DNA from: JABDQW01 sp942492025
Lineage (GTDB): Bacteria > Pseudomonadota > Gammaproteobacteria > SZUA-229
Assembly: GCA_942492025.1 (NCBI GenBank)
Contig: CALODJ010000004.1
Coordinates: 1-64,000, forward strand
DNA: 64,000 nucleotides
Reading direction: 5' to 3'
Shown here: piece by piece, positions 52,243 to 61,277 of the stretch
How the letters are laid out: every line of letters begins with the position of its first letter
How positions within the stretch are numbered: position 1 is the stretch's first letter
The notes under the pieces: model-generated
Told to the model about the DNA's origin: nothing
What the model saw: only the letters and a program-made list of their open reading frames with translations
Database searches by the model: none
Position numbers and translations under genes: made by a program

Positions 52243-53415
52243 ATGGATCGCGATAAGGCCATACGGTACATGCATGACCTGCTGCGCATGATGGTGCAGA
52301 AAGACGGTTCTGACTTGTTCATCACTGCCGGCGCGGTGCCATCAATGAAAGTGGATGGCAAAATGACGCCGTTGTCGAACCAGTCGTTGAGCCCGCAGCA
52401 TACCCAGGTACTGGTGCGTTCGATCATGAATGACCGGCAGATGGCGGAATTTGATGCCTCCCAGGAATGTAATTTTGCGATCAGCCTGCCCGGGGTTTCC
52501 CGTTTCCGTGTCAATGCCTTTACGCAGCGTGGTTCGGTCGGGGTTGTGCTGCGTGTGATACGCTCGGATATTCCCGAATTCGCTGATCTCGACCTGCCGC
52601 CGACCCTTAAGGATGTTGCCATGACTTCACGTGGCCTGGTTATCTTTGTCGGTGCCACCGGCTCGGGTAAATCGACTTCTCTGGCAGCCATGGTCGGCTA
52701 CCGCAATGAAAACAGCAAGGGTCATATTATCACCATCGAGGACCCGATCGAGTTTATTCACAATCACAGAAACTGCATTGTTACCCAGCGTGAAATAGGC
52801 GTTGATACTGAATCGTATGAAATCGCACTGAAAAACACACTGCGCCAGGCGCCCGATGTTATTCTGATCGGTGAGATTCGTGATCGCGAGACCATGGATT
52901 ATGCCATTGCCTTTGCTGAAACCGGTCACCTGTGTCTATCGACCCTGCACGCCAACAGCACCAACCAGGCACTGGACCGTATTATCAACTTTTTCCCGGA
53001 AGAGCGCCGCGCACAACTGCTGATGGATTTGTCATTAAACCTGAAGGGCATCATATCACAGCGATTGATCGCCAAAGCCGACGGCGAAGGTCGAATCCCT
53101 GCCGTCGAGGTGATGCTGAACACGCCGTTGATGTCCGATCTGATATTCAAGGGCAGTGTCCATGAAATCAAGGAGCTCATGTCGAAATCGAATGAGCTCG
53201 GCATGCAGACATTCGACCAGGCATTGTTCGTCCTGTATGAAGCAGGAAAGATTACTTATGAAGACGCCTTGCGCAACGCCGACTCGCTCAATGACCTTCG
53301 CCTGCGCATCAAGCTTGAAAGCAAGGGCTCGAAGAAGCAGGACCTTATGTCCGGTCTGGACAAGCTGTCGATGGAAGAGACATCGGATAATACCAGCGTA
53401 AACATGTTGCGTTAG
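52243..53415 (+). CDS. pilU: PilT-dependent retraction ATPase PilU
   Basis: The protein has 390 residues. It has the PilU-type start (LLRMMVQKDGSDLFITAGAVPSMKVDGKM), Walker A GATGSGKSTSLAAM, TIEDPIEFIH, DVILIGEIRDRETMDYAIAFAETGHLCLSTLHAN, and a C-terminal extension beyond PilT. It works together with PilT to retract pili under load. A second PilU paralogue starts 15 bp after it. Confidence 0.94.
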   Translation: MDRDKAIRYMHDLLRMMVQKDGSDLFITAGAVPSMKVDGKMTPLSNQSLSPQHTQVLVRSIMNDRQMAEFDASQECNFAISLPGVSRFRVNAFTQRGSVGVVLRVIRSDIPEFADLDLPPTLKDVAMTSRGLVIFVGATGSGKSTSLAAMVGYRNENSKGHIITIEDPIEFIHNHRNCIVTQREIGVDTESYEIALKNTLRQAPDVILIGEIRDRETMDYAIAFAETGHLCLSTLHANSTNQALDRIINFFPEERRAQLLMDLSLNLKGIISQRLIAKADGEGRIPAVEVMLNTPLMSDLIFKGSVHEIKELMSKSNELGMQTFDQALFVLYEAGKITYEDALRNADSLNDLRLRIKLESKGSKKQDLMSGLDKLSMEETSDNTSVNMLR

Positions 53416-53430
53416 TCAACAGTCGGGCAC

Positions 53431-54558
53431 ATGGCCATGAATTTACAACCCTACCTCAAACTGATGTCAGAGCAGCATGCTTCTGATCTGTACTTTACAA
53501 CCGGTGCACCGGTCAGTGTTCGCATTGAGGGTAAGATGCGTCCAGTCGGTAAAAGCATGCTGTCACCGGGTATGACCCGCAAGCTCGCCTACGATCTGCT
53601 TTCACCGGCCCAGATCAAGGATTTTGAGAATAGCCTGGAGTTTAATATGGGTATGTCTCACACGGATCTCGGCCGTTTCCGCATCAATATGTACATGCAG
53701 CGCGGTGAAGTTTCAATGGTGATCCGCTATATCAACGCCGATATACCGTCGATTGAGGAACTGCATCTGCCCGATGTCTACAAGCGCATGATGAAGAAAA
53801 AGAAGGGGCTGGTACTGATCGTCGGTGCGACCGGTACCGGAAAATCGACCTCGCTTGCATCAATGCTGGATTATCGTAATGCGCTCGATACCGGTCATAT
53901 TCTCACGATTGAAGATCCCATCGAGTTCATGTTTCATCATAAGAAATGTATCATCGGACAACGTGAGGTCGGGCTGGATACGCTGTCGTTTGACAACGCC
54001 CTGTGTGAAGCCATGCGTGAGGCCCCCGATGTCATCATGATTGGTGAAGTACGTGACCGCATGACAATTGAATCCGCGTTGCGTTACGCCGACACCGGAC
54101 ACCTGTGTCTGACATCCTTGCACGCAACCAATGCAAACCAGACCCTCGATCGCGTATTAAACTTTTTTCCCAGTGATGCGCATAATCAAATCCTGATGGA
54201 TCTGTCACTCAACCTCAATGCCATTATGGCGCAGCGGCTCGTTGTATCCGCTGATGGTACCCGTATCGTCGCGACCGAGGTCCTGGTCAATACACCCTAC
54301 ATCAGCCAGTTGATTCGCGATGGCAATTTTTACGACATCAAGCAGGTTATGGAAAAAGGCGCCGATGTTGGTATGCAGACTTTTGATCAGTCGCTATACA
54401 TGCTGTTCAAGGCAGGCAAGATCGATCTGAGAACAGCCCTGACCAATGCGGATTCCAGCAGCGATCTCGAATGGCGCATCAATTTCGGCGGTGGTGTCAA
54501 GGACATGAACGCCAAGGAAGCCAATCAGGACACACTGCAATTCCCCAGCACAAAGTAA
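53431..54558 (+). CDS. Second PilU-like ATPase
   Basis: The protein has 375 residues, a paralogue of the gene before it. Walker A is GATGTGKSTSLASM, with TIEDPIEFMFHHKK, DVIMIGEVRDRMTIESALRYADTGHLCLTSLHATNANQTLDRVLNFFP. The tail differs (NFGGGVKDMNAKEANQ). Many gammaproteobacteria have one pilU next to pilT; here there are two. All nucleotide motifs are intact, so it is likely active. It may be another retraction motor or one for a different pilus. Confidence 0.9.
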   Translation: MAMNLQPYLKLMSEQHASDLYFTTGAPVSVRIEGKMRPVGKSMLSPGMTRKLAYDLLSPAQIKDFENSLEFNMGMSHTDLGRFRINMYMQRGEVSMVIRYINADIPSIEELHLPDVYKRMMKKKKGLVLIVGATGTGKSTSLASMLDYRNALDTGHILTIEDPIEFMFHHKKCIIGQREVGLDTLSFDNALCEAMREAPDVIMIGEVRDRMTIESALRYADTGHLCLTSLHATNANQTLDRVLNFFPSDAHNQILMDLSLNLNAIMAQRLVVSADGTRIVATEVLVNTPYISQLIRDGNFYDIKQVMEKGADVGMQTFDQSLYMLFKAGKIDLRTALTNADSSSDLEWRINFGGGVKDMNAKEANQDTLQFPSTK

Positions 54559-54657
54559 AGGCCTGAAAACATTCTGATTTCTGTTGCGTTGACCTCTGCG
54601 GTGAACGGGGTCTTCATCTACTGGCTCACAGTTCTAATTGCAAATTTTACCGGTCGA

Positions 54658-54972
54658 TTACTGCCTGTTGCTGCCCAGGCTGTAGACGCCGTTTTCGAAG
54701 CCATCGAAGTACCTGTCTATGGCTGGATGATTCACTGGTTCCTTGCTCGGGTCCTGTTCGAGGTTGCGTTCAGCGACGTAAGTTAACTGGTTACTGTTGT
54801 GGACCAGCACTTGGTACCAGGGCCTGTCTTTCGGGGGTCTGCTCAACGCGACCTGTTGATACCATGCCTCTGTACCGTTGAATTGAGCATCAACATCGAT
54901 GATCACGCCGCGATAGTCGAATTTTTTATGATGTACGAGCTGCCCGACAAAGAACAGTGGCTGGCTATTCAT
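54658..54972 (-). CDS. hspQ: Heat shock protein HspQ
   Basis: About 104 residues from the ATG at 54972; a GTG at 54981 is the alternative. It has the HspQ/YccV marks FFVGQLVHHKKFDYRGVIIDVD, RPPKDRPWYQVLVH and TYVAERNLEQD. In E. coli HspQ affects Lon proteolysis and DnaA levels. Its start overlaps the end of the pyrC-like gene by 8 bp, which suggests joint transcription. Confidence 0.9.
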   Translation of the reverse strand: MNSQPLFFVGQLVHHKKFDYRGVIIDVDAQFNGTEAWYQQVALSRPPKDRPWYQVLVHNSNQLTYVAERNLEQDPSKEPVNHPAIDRYFDGFENGVYSLGSNRQ

Positions 54973-56257
54973 CCGAATCACCCGCTGTGTATGTCAAACG
55001 TCCACCGACAAGGGTATAGCGAACTTTTCCCTGAAAATTCCAGCCGGTGAAGGGTGTGTTGCTGCCACGGCTGAGCATGTCAGCGGGGTCAAGTTGCCAC
55101 TCCTGCTCGGGGTCGTAGATACAGATATCAGCGGGCCTGTTGACGGCGAGCACGCCGGCATTGATGCCGAGGATCGCGGCGGGGCGGGTGGTCAGCAAAC
55201 CCAAAGCGGTGTCGGTGGTTACCACCCGCTCCTGGATCAGTCTCAATGTCAGTGGCAGCAGCGTTTCCAGTGCCGATATACCGGGTTGTGTGCTGGCAAA
55301 CGGCGCCTGTTTGGCATCGGGCTCATGGGGTTGATGATCGGAGCAGATGGCATCGATGACGCCTTCGGTGATGCCCTGGCGTAGTGCTTCCATGTCGCGC
55401 TGGCTGCGCAATGGTGGTAATACGTGGCACATGCTGTTGAAGCTGTTGATATCCATCTCATTCAGGAACAGCTGGTGTGCACTGACATCGGCCGTGATGT
55501 CCATACCCTGTTCTTTTGCGCGCCGTATCAACTCAACGCCGTGGGCCGATGACAGGCGGCCAAAATGTGCTTTCACTCCGGTCTCGAGTATCAGTTCAAG
55601 TGCCCGGGTGATGGCGACTGTTTCGGCCGAGACCGCAATTCCCTGCAATCCGAGCCGGGTGGCAACCGGACCATCATGGGCGCAACCACCCGCGCTGAGC
55701 CAGTGTTCATCAGGCTCAATAAATACCGTCATGTCACAGTTGGCTGCATAGGAATAAGCACGGCGTAGAATCAGCGTGTTCGCTACAGGATTGCGGCCGT
55801 TGCTGAGACCGACGCAGCCCGCTGCCTGCAGCGCAGACATTTCGCTCAGGAGCTGGCCTTTAAGTCCAGTCGTCAGTGCGCCCAGGGTGAGCACGTTTGC
55901 ATGCGCGGCCATCGCTGCCTTGCGATGAATAAGCTCAACGACGGCCGGCTCGTCGATCACCGGATCCGTGTCAGGGGGGCAGCACAGCGTGGTAATGCCA
56001 CCACTGGCGGCTGCCCGGGTCTCACTGTGGATGTCTGCCTTGAACTCGAGACCGGGTTCTCTCAGACGTGCACACAGGTCAACCAGCCCGGCGCTGACGA
56101 TCAGTCCGCTGGCGTTGATGGTCTGTTCCGCTTCGAAGCCGTCGGGTTCATGGTCAATGGCGATGATGTTACCTTCGGCGATATAGACGTTGCTGGTTTT
56201 AACCGATTGGCTCACCGGGTCCAGGATGAGCCCGTTAGCAACAAGCAGGCGGTTCAT
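54965..56257 (-). CDS. pyrC': Dihydroorotase-like protein PyrC' (probably inactive)
   Basis: The protein has 430 residues of the amidohydrolase fold. The usual metal-binding HxH in the DxHxHLREPG motif reads DLCARLREPG, and the later His in HLS is replaced in FGRLSSAHG. The third motif CSDHQPHEPDAK is kept. Loss of the zinc ligands suggests it does not cleave dihydroorotate. In Pseudomonas such a PyrC' binds aspartate transcarbamoylase and holds the complex together. It overlaps pyrB by 4 bp, which supports that role. Confidence 0.9.
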   Translation of the reverse strand: MNRLLVANGLILDPVSQSVKTSNVYIAEGNIIAIDHEPDGFEAEQTINASGLIVSAGLVDLCARLREPGLEFKADIHSETRAAASGGITTLCCPPDTDPVIDEPAVVELIHRKAAMAAHANVLTLGALTTGLKGQLLSEMSALQAAGCVGLSNGRNPVANTLILRRAYSYAANCDMTVFIEPDEHWLSAGGCAHDGPVATRLGLQGIAVSAETVAITRALELILETGVKAHFGRLSSAHGVELIRRAKEQGMDITADVSAHQLFLNEMDINSFNSMCHVLPPLRSQRDMEALRQGITEGVIDAICSDHQPHEPDAKQAPFASTQPGISALETLLPLTLRLIQERVVTTDTALGLLTTRPAAILGINAGVLAVNRPADICIYDPEQEWQLDPADMLSRGSNTPFTGWNFQGKVRYTLVGGRLTYTAGDSDE

Positions 56258-57285
56258 CGCTGCGCCTCTATTTCGGTTTGTTCGGGTTGACGGCCCAGTA
56301 CCATCGACATAATGGCCATGCGTACGGAAATACCGTAGGTCACCTGGTCAAGAATCACAGAACGCTTACCGTCAGCCACGCGGGATTCTATTTCCACGCC
56401 GCGGTTGATCGGACCCGGGTGCATGACGATGGCGTCATCCCTGGCGGCGCGCAGGCGTTCTTCAGTCAAACCGTACAGTCTGTAATATTCATGTTCACTC
56501 GGCAGTAATGCGCCTTGCATACGTTCTTTTTGCAGCCGCAGCATAATGATCACATCCACGTCACGGATACCGCTTTGCAGGTCATTGAATACGGTCACGC
56601 CCATGTCTTCGATGTCGGTGGGTAGCAGGGTCTTGGGTGCGATCACGCGGACCTGACCGGTATTGAGGGTGTTGAGTGCGTGTATCTGTGAGCGTGCAAC
56701 TCGAGAATGCAGCAGGTCGCCCACGATGGCGACGCGGAGTTTGCCAAAATCATGCCCTTTGTTGCGGCGTATGGTAAACATATCGAGCATTGCCTGGGTC
56801 GGGTGCGCATGGCGGCCATCGCCTGCATTGATAACGCTAATATGCGGAGCCACATTGGCGGCGATGAAATGGGCCGCGCCGGAGTCGCTGTGGCGTACAA
56901 TGAACATGTCACAGAGCATGGCCTGCAGGTTGTGCAGGGTATCCAGCAGGGATTCGCCTTTGCTGGTTGATGATGTGCTGATGTTGATGTTGAGAATGTC
57001 AGCTGATAGCCTTTTTGCAGCCAGTTCAAATGTGGTGCGTGTTCGTGTACTGGCTTCAAAGAACAGGTTGACGATGGTTTTTCCGCGTAGCAACGGGACT
57101 TTTTTTACGCGTTGTTCATTGACGTTGGCAAAGCTTTCTGCGGTATCGAGTATATTGCTCAGTATCTCGCTCCCCAGTCCCTCTATCGTGAGAAAATGTT
57201 TGAGTCTGCCATTGCTGTCGAGTTGAATGTTCCAGCTATCATTGCCGATCAACGGGTCTGTCTGTCTGTTCGGTTTATTGACCAT
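56254..57285 (-). CDS. pyrB: Aspartate carbamoyltransferase PyrB
   Basis: The protein has 343 residues. It carries the carbamoyl-phosphate site FFEASTRTRTTFELAAKRL, the loop SSTSKGESLLDTL, HPTQAMLDMFTI, and VMHPGPINRGVEI. It condenses carbamoyl phosphate with aspartate, the first committed step of UMP synthesis. The N-terminus is a little longer than in E. coli, as in Pseudomonas, where the extension contacts PyrC'. Confidence 0.97.
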   Translation of the reverse strand: MVNKPNRQTDPLIGNDSWNIQLDSNGRLKHFLTIEGLGSEILSNILDTAESFANVNEQRVKKVPLLRGKTIVNLFFEASTRTRTTFELAAKRLSADILNINISTSSTSKGESLLDTLHNLQAMLCDMFIVRHSDSGAAHFIAANVAPHISVINAGDGRHAHPTQAMLDMFTIRRNKGHDFGKLRVAIVGDLLHSRVARSQIHALNTLNTGQVRVIAPKTLLPTDIEDMGVTVFNDLQSGIRDVDVIIMLRLQKERMQGALLPSEHEYYRLYGLTEERLRAARDDAIVMHPGPINRGVEIESRVADGKRSVILDQVTYGISVRMAIMSMVLGRQPEQTEIEAQR

Positions 57286-57348
57286 GTTGAGGATCCGGAA
57301 CGTAATGACAAGTCTGTTTGTGTATGCGGTCTGGCGGTAGCTGCATGC

Positions 57349-57846
57349 TCATGTGACGACAAAATCCAGCGGTTCCGGTCCGCTCAGTTTAATGTGTTGT
57401 TCTGCGCCCAATTGCAGGTGTTGACCAACAATATCTGCCTGGATGGGTAACTCTCTGCCGCTGCGATCAACCAGGCAGACCAGGGAGATACTGGCCGGGC
57501 GCCCATAGTCAAAAATTTCGTTCATGGCAGCACGTATGGTTCGGCCGGTTTGCAGTACATCATCGACCAGAATAATGTGTTTGTCCTCTACCTGGGGCGG
57601 CAGACTGGAGGGTTTGACTTTGGGGTTCATGCCAATGCGGGAAAAATCGTCCCGATAAAAGCTGATGTCGAGGGTTGCCAATGGCCGGGAAATGCCAAGC
57701 TTGGCATGCAGGATAGTGGCAATCCAGGCGCCGCCGGTATGAATGCCAACCATCAGGGGATCGTTGATGTTACGCTGATCGAGTAGCTGTTCAAGATCGG
57801 CTGCCAGTTTCTCCAGAAGTGCATCTGGTTTGGCAATTTCATCCAT
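57349..57846 (-). CDS. pyrR: PyrR bifunctional pyrimidine regulator / uracil phosphoribosyltransferase
   Basis: The start at 57846 (MDEIAKPDALLEKLAADL) gives 165 residues; a longer frame begins inside ruvX. It has the PRPP-binding loop HIILVDDVLQTGRTIRAAMNEIFDYGRP and MVGIHTGGAWIATILH. It lies between ruvX and pyrB, as in Pseudomonas, where it affects pyr gene expression. No attenuator hairpin was identified ahead of pyrB. Confidence 0.93.
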   Translation of the reverse strand: MDEIAKPDALLEKLAADLEQLLDQRNINDPLMVGIHTGGAWIATILHAKLGISRPLATLDISFYRDDFSRIGMNPKVKPSSLPPQVEDKHIILVDDVLQTGRTIRAAMNEIFDYGRPASISLVCLVDRSGRELPIQADIVGQHLQLGAEQHIKLSGPEPLDFVVT

Positions 57847-57868
57847 AGATGCTGAACCCTTATTAACG

Positions 57869-58300
57869 CTATTGTTGTGAGTTAAGCCAGCTTTGAACAA
57901 TCATGGCTGCCGCTATTTTATCAACCTCGTGCTTGTTGTGCTTGGCTATTTTTTTTTCCGTTTTTAACGCTTGTTCCGCTGCGTAGGAAGAAAGACTCTC
58001 ATCGATGGTATATACCGGCAGGCTGAAACGCTGTTCAAGTTGCCTGCTGAAATTCCGTGCGGCCCTGGTGATATCACTTTCACCACCGTCGAGCTGATAG
58101 GGTATACCAACAATCAATACATCGGGTTGCCACTGTTCAATCTGCGATGAAATGCTGTCCCAGTCAGGCTTGTGATTAACGGCGTGTAGTGTGGTAAGTG
58201 GTGTTGCTGTGCCGGTGAGGGTTTGCCCGGTGGCGAGTCCGATACGTTGCAAGCCAAAATCAAAGCCCATGACAGAACGGGCATGGGCTTTAGCCCGCAT
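57869..58300 (-). CDS. ruvX: RuvX/YqgF putative Holliday-junction or pre-16S rRNA nuclease
   Basis: 143 residues from the ATG at 58300. The RNase H-like fold shows MGFDFGLQRIGLATGQ with the catalytic Asp, VGIPYQLDGGESDITRAARNFSRQL, VYTIDESLSSYAAE and DKIAAAMIVQSWL. The first ATG lies in the terminal repeat of MITE copy 3, giving an odd leader (MRAKAHARSV). The internal ATG at 58270, directly before GFDFG, may be the native start. It works in rRNA processing in E. coli. Confidence 0.92.
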   Translation of the reverse strand: MRAKAHARSVMGFDFGLQRIGLATGQTLTGTATPLTTLHAVNHKPDWDSISSQIEQWQPDVLIVGIPYQLDGGESDITRAARNFSRQLEQRFSLPVYTIDESLSSYAAEQALKTEKKIAKHNKHEVDKIAAAMIVQSWLNSQQ

Positions 58301-58453
58301 TTCTCACCGGGATCACGGGAGCAAGCTTACGAAAACGAATACTGGCCTGAACCGTGACAGGCATGCTCGCATAACACACTGTATTTTTGATCATCCGAGC
58401 TTCACTCAAAAAAACCTTACCGGTACTCCACGCCGCCTGGTGAGAAATGCGGA
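58294..58453 (-). mobile_element. MITE-like element, copy 3 (short, between yqgE and ruvX)
   Basis: 160 bp with terminal repeats CCCGCATTTCTCACC and GGTGAGAAATGCGGA, flanked by TTAG on both sides (58290-58293 and 58454-58457). It is in reverse orientation to copies 1 and 2 and lacks the internal GTAGGGTGCGCC palindrome. It sits directly after the yqgE stop and supplies an ATG to ruvX. Confidence 0.8.
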
Positions 58454-58457
58454 TTAG

Positions 58458-59018
58458 TCATGCATGACCGGCGTCGTTGCTCAGCAGTTGTAGATCGATA
58501 CCGATCAGGCTGGCGGCAGCTTGCCAGCGTTCTTCAACCGGTGTATCAAAGATAATCTGCTGTTCTGCGGGGCAATTCAACCAGGCATTTGCAGCCAGTT
58601 CCTGCTCCAGCTGGCCAGGTGCCCAGCCGGCATAGCCGAGGGCGATAATGGTGTCATTCGGGCCTTTGTCGTCGGCAATGGCCTCCAGAATATCTCTTGA
58701 TGTCGTCAAAGCCACACTGTCATTGACAATCAGGCTGGAGTCCCAGTCACCTGTGGGTCGATGCAGGACGAAGCCGCGATTTGCCTGCACCGGGCCGCCG
58801 CTGTACACCGGCTTGATATCATCGTCACCGGGATGATAGGGGATTTTCATTTGATGCATGACATCAACGAGTGTGACCGATGACTCGCGATTGATGACAA
58901 TTCCAAAGGTGCCGTTGTCATCATGTTCGCAAATATAGGTGACTGCCTGATTAAAGTTTTCATCCATCAGGCCGGGCATCGCGATCAGAAAATGGTCGGT
59001 GAGTTGATTTGTGCTCAT
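58458..59018 (-). CDS. yqgE: YqgE/AlgH family protein
   Basis: The protein has 186 residues. It begins NQLTDHFLIAMPGLMDENFNQAVTYICEHDDNGTFGIVINRE, the family signature, and has PVYSGGPVQANRGFVLH, ALGYAGWAPGQLEQELAANAWL. The function is not settled (AlgH was linked to alginate control). It lies 2 bp after the TonB-like gene and before ruvX, as in most gammaproteobacteria. Confidence 0.95.
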   Translation of the reverse strand: MSTNQLTDHFLIAMPGLMDENFNQAVTYICEHDDNGTFGIVINRESSVTLVDVMHQMKIPYHPGDDDIKPVYSGGPVQANRGFVLHRPTGDWDSSLIVNDSVALTTSRDILEAIADDKGPNDTIIALGYAGWAPGQLEQELAANAWLNCPAEQQIIFDTPVEERWQAAASLIGIDLQLLSNDAGHA

Positions 59019-59020
59019 GA

Positions 59021-59899
59021 TCAGTTGGTACGTAAACCGTTGTTACTAAGAAATTCCCAGCTTCTTGTTATATGTATGACATCGGCTTCCTCGCGCAGTT
59101 CTGGCGGGAATGGTGCGTATGGAGCAGCCAGTTTCACGATACGCTTGGCAGCATCATCGAGTAGCTGGTGTCCAGAAGACTGTCTCAAGTCTGTTTTGAC
59201 CAGTTCTCCGTCGGCATTGATAACGACATCGAGTATCAGTGTGCCGTTGAGTTGCTCACGCCTCGCCTGGTCAGGATAATTCAGGTTGCCAATGCGTTCG
59301 ACCCGGTTGATCCACTGGCGCATATAGGCGGCTGGCACAAACTCGCGCGTGCTCGAATTGAGGAATTTGCTACGCGTTTTCTTCGCCAGGTGTTCGATCT
59401 GTGTGCTCAGTTCTTGCGCCAGGCGTGCCACTTTATCATCGTGCTGCTGATTCTCTCTCTCATTCAGGGTCATCTCATCCGGTGTTTTTTTGTCGTCATC
59501 GGTATTGATGCTGTGGCTGGAATGGTCCTGGTGCAATAGTGCGACTTTCTCGGCCTGTTTCTGGCTTGACTGGTGCTGTTGTGCCGTCGTCATGGTTATA
59601 CCCGGATTTTTTGACAGGCTGGGTGCGGTGAACAAGTCGGTAGGGCGGCTCGCTTGTTCGCTGATGCCGCCACCTTGTTGTGAAACCTGAGCCAGATATT
59701 CTGCATCTTCGGCTTCAGAAGGTTTCTGCGTTTGAACCAGGATGACATCCAGTGTTGGTGACGACTCGCTTTCCGCCGGAGGCGAGACGCTGAAAGTGAT
59801 ACCCAGAATCACGATACCATGAAACACCGTGGCTAGGAAAAGTGTCATACCCAGTCGATCGTTATCGGATATTTGTGGCGCCCTGGCTGCAGTAGTCAT
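59021..59899 (-). CDS. TonB-family protein
   Basis: The ATG at 59899 (MTTAARAPQISDNDRLGMTLFLA) gives 292 residues. It has one N-terminal membrane helix (MTLFLATVFHGIVILGITFSV), a Gln/Ser/Lys-rich periplasmic linker without the Pro-Glu/Pro-Lys repeats of classic TonB, and a C-terminal TonB domain (RIGNLNYPDQARREQLNGTLILDVVINADGEL, AAPYAPFPPEL). No ExbB/ExbD is next to it. In Pseudomonas this locus holds a TonB3-like protein tied to twitching motility, which fits the pil genes nearby. Confidence 0.87.
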   Translation of the reverse strand: MTTAARAPQISDNDRLGMTLFLATVFHGIVILGITFSVSPPAESESSPTLDVILVQTQKPSEAEDAEYLAQVSQQGGGISEQASRPTDLFTAPSLSKNPGITMTTAQQHQSSQKQAEKVALLHQDHSSHSINTDDDKKTPDEMTLNERENQQHDDKVARLAQELSTQIEHLAKKTRSKFLNSSTREFVPAAYMRQWINRVERIGNLNYPDQARREQLNGTLILDVVINADGELVKTDLRQSSGHQLLDDAAKRIVKLAAPYAPFPPELREEADVIHITRSWEFLSNNGLRTN

Positions 59900-60177
59900 T
59901 ATTATAATAGATAGCAGTTTACTGTTTTGTATTTCGATTATAGTGGTTCGTTGAGTACAATGTGAGCGGATTCTGCATTTATGGTCAGATTGCATTTAGG
60001 GAAAATCTGATTAATTCAGAGCTTCCTTACTTTTCGATAGTCAGGATTAAATCACAGCAGCGTACCAGGATGGAACTCGGATTTAGTGCTGCGGCTGACT
60101 GTGAGGTTCATCACTATCGAACGTTCAGCGTCCTCTCTCTTACAATATCCAGACTATTCTCAATGAATAAGTTCAAA

Positions 60178-61131
60178 TTACTGTAAGTTCAGGCGGGATT
60201 CAATACACTCCATCAGTTGGCCGGCGATATCGAGATCGTATTGCTGGTCCAGTTCGCGAATGCATGTCGGACTGGTGATATTGATTTCAGTCAGGTAATC
60301 GCCGATCACATCCAGTCCGGCAAACAGAATGCCCATGTCACGCAGAACCGGCGATACCTGGGCGCATATCCAGTGGTCGCGTTCTGTAAGCGCTACGCCG
60401 ACGCCGGTTGCACCGGCCACCAGGTTGCCCCTGGTTTCTCCCGCGGCAGGTACACGCGCCAGTGCGTAGGGCACGGGATCGCCGTCTATGAGCAGGATCC
60501 GTTTGTCGCCCGCGCTGATTTCGGGAATAAAGCGCTGGGCCATGATGGTTTTATCGCCCCCCCTGGTCATAAGCTCCAGTATAACCGAAAGGTTCTGGCT
60601 GTCAGGCTGTACTCTGAATATAGAGTGGCCACCCATGCTGTCGAGTGGCTTGAGAATAACGTCGCCATGCTGCACAACGAATTGCCGTATTCGTGCAGGT
60701 TCGCTGCTGACCAGCATGGGGACGCAGCACTGCGGAAAACAGGTAGTGAACAGTTTTTCGTTGGCATCACGCAGGCTGGCGGGCTTGTTAACGACCAGGG
60801 TACCGTTTTGCTCGACGCTGTCCAGCAGCCAGGTGGTGGTGATGTATTCAATATCAAACGGCGGATCTTTCCGCATCAGTACGGCATCGAGCTCGGACAG
60901 GGCAATATCCTGTTCATTGATGACACTGAACCAGTTAGCTCGATTATCCTGCACGCGCAGGATGCGCGTCATCGCGCGCGTACATCCATCCTGAGAATAC
61001 AGCTGCCGCGGATTCATGTAATGTAGTTCCCAGGCTCGTTGCTGGGCGGCCAGCATCATAGCGAAACTGCTATCTTTGGTAATATTGATGTGTTCGATCG
61101 GGTCCATGACAATTCCGAGTTTTAGGGCCAT
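60178..61131 (-). CDS. gshB: Glutathione synthetase GshB
   Basis: The start at 61131 (MALKLGIVMDPIEHINITKDSSFAM) fits the family, giving 317 residues; the longer frame has no homology-like leader. It has the ATP-grasp motifs DAVLMRKDPPFDIEYI, ILKPLDSMGGHSIFRV, GDKRILLIDGDPVPYALAR and GLDVIGDYLTEINITSPTCIREL. It joins gamma-glutamylcysteine and glycine. It is divergent from pilG, with 146 bp between the starts. Confidence 0.96.
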   Translation of the reverse strand: MALKLGIVMDPIEHINITKDSSFAMMLAAQQRAWELHYMNPRQLYSQDGCTRAMTRILRVQDNRANWFSVINEQDIALSELDAVLMRKDPPFDIEYITTTWLLDSVEQNGTLVVNKPASLRDANEKLFTTCFPQCCVPMLVSSEPARIRQFVVQHGDVILKPLDSMGGHSIFRVQPDSQNLSVILELMTRGGDKTIMAQRFIPEISAGDKRILLIDGDPVPYALARVPAAGETRGNLVAGATGVGVALTERDHWICAQVSPVLRDMGILFAGLDVIGDYLTEINITSPTCIRELDQQYDLDIAGQLMECIESRLNLQ

Positions 61132-61277
61132 GTGATTTCCATTTTTTTGACAATAAAAAGCTAAATGTAAATGAAAATCTGTTTTCACACAATTCAATGC
61201 CTTATAGGCATAGATTGATTGCGTATCTATTTTTGATGGTCTACATTCTGTGTATATCCACCTCTCTAGGGCTAATA

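Noticed and set aside
61147..61180. Sigma-70 promoter before pilG (TTGACA box)
   Set aside because: TTGACA at 61147-61152 is a good -35 box, but no matching -10 box at the right spacing could be fixed, so it is not listed as a feature.
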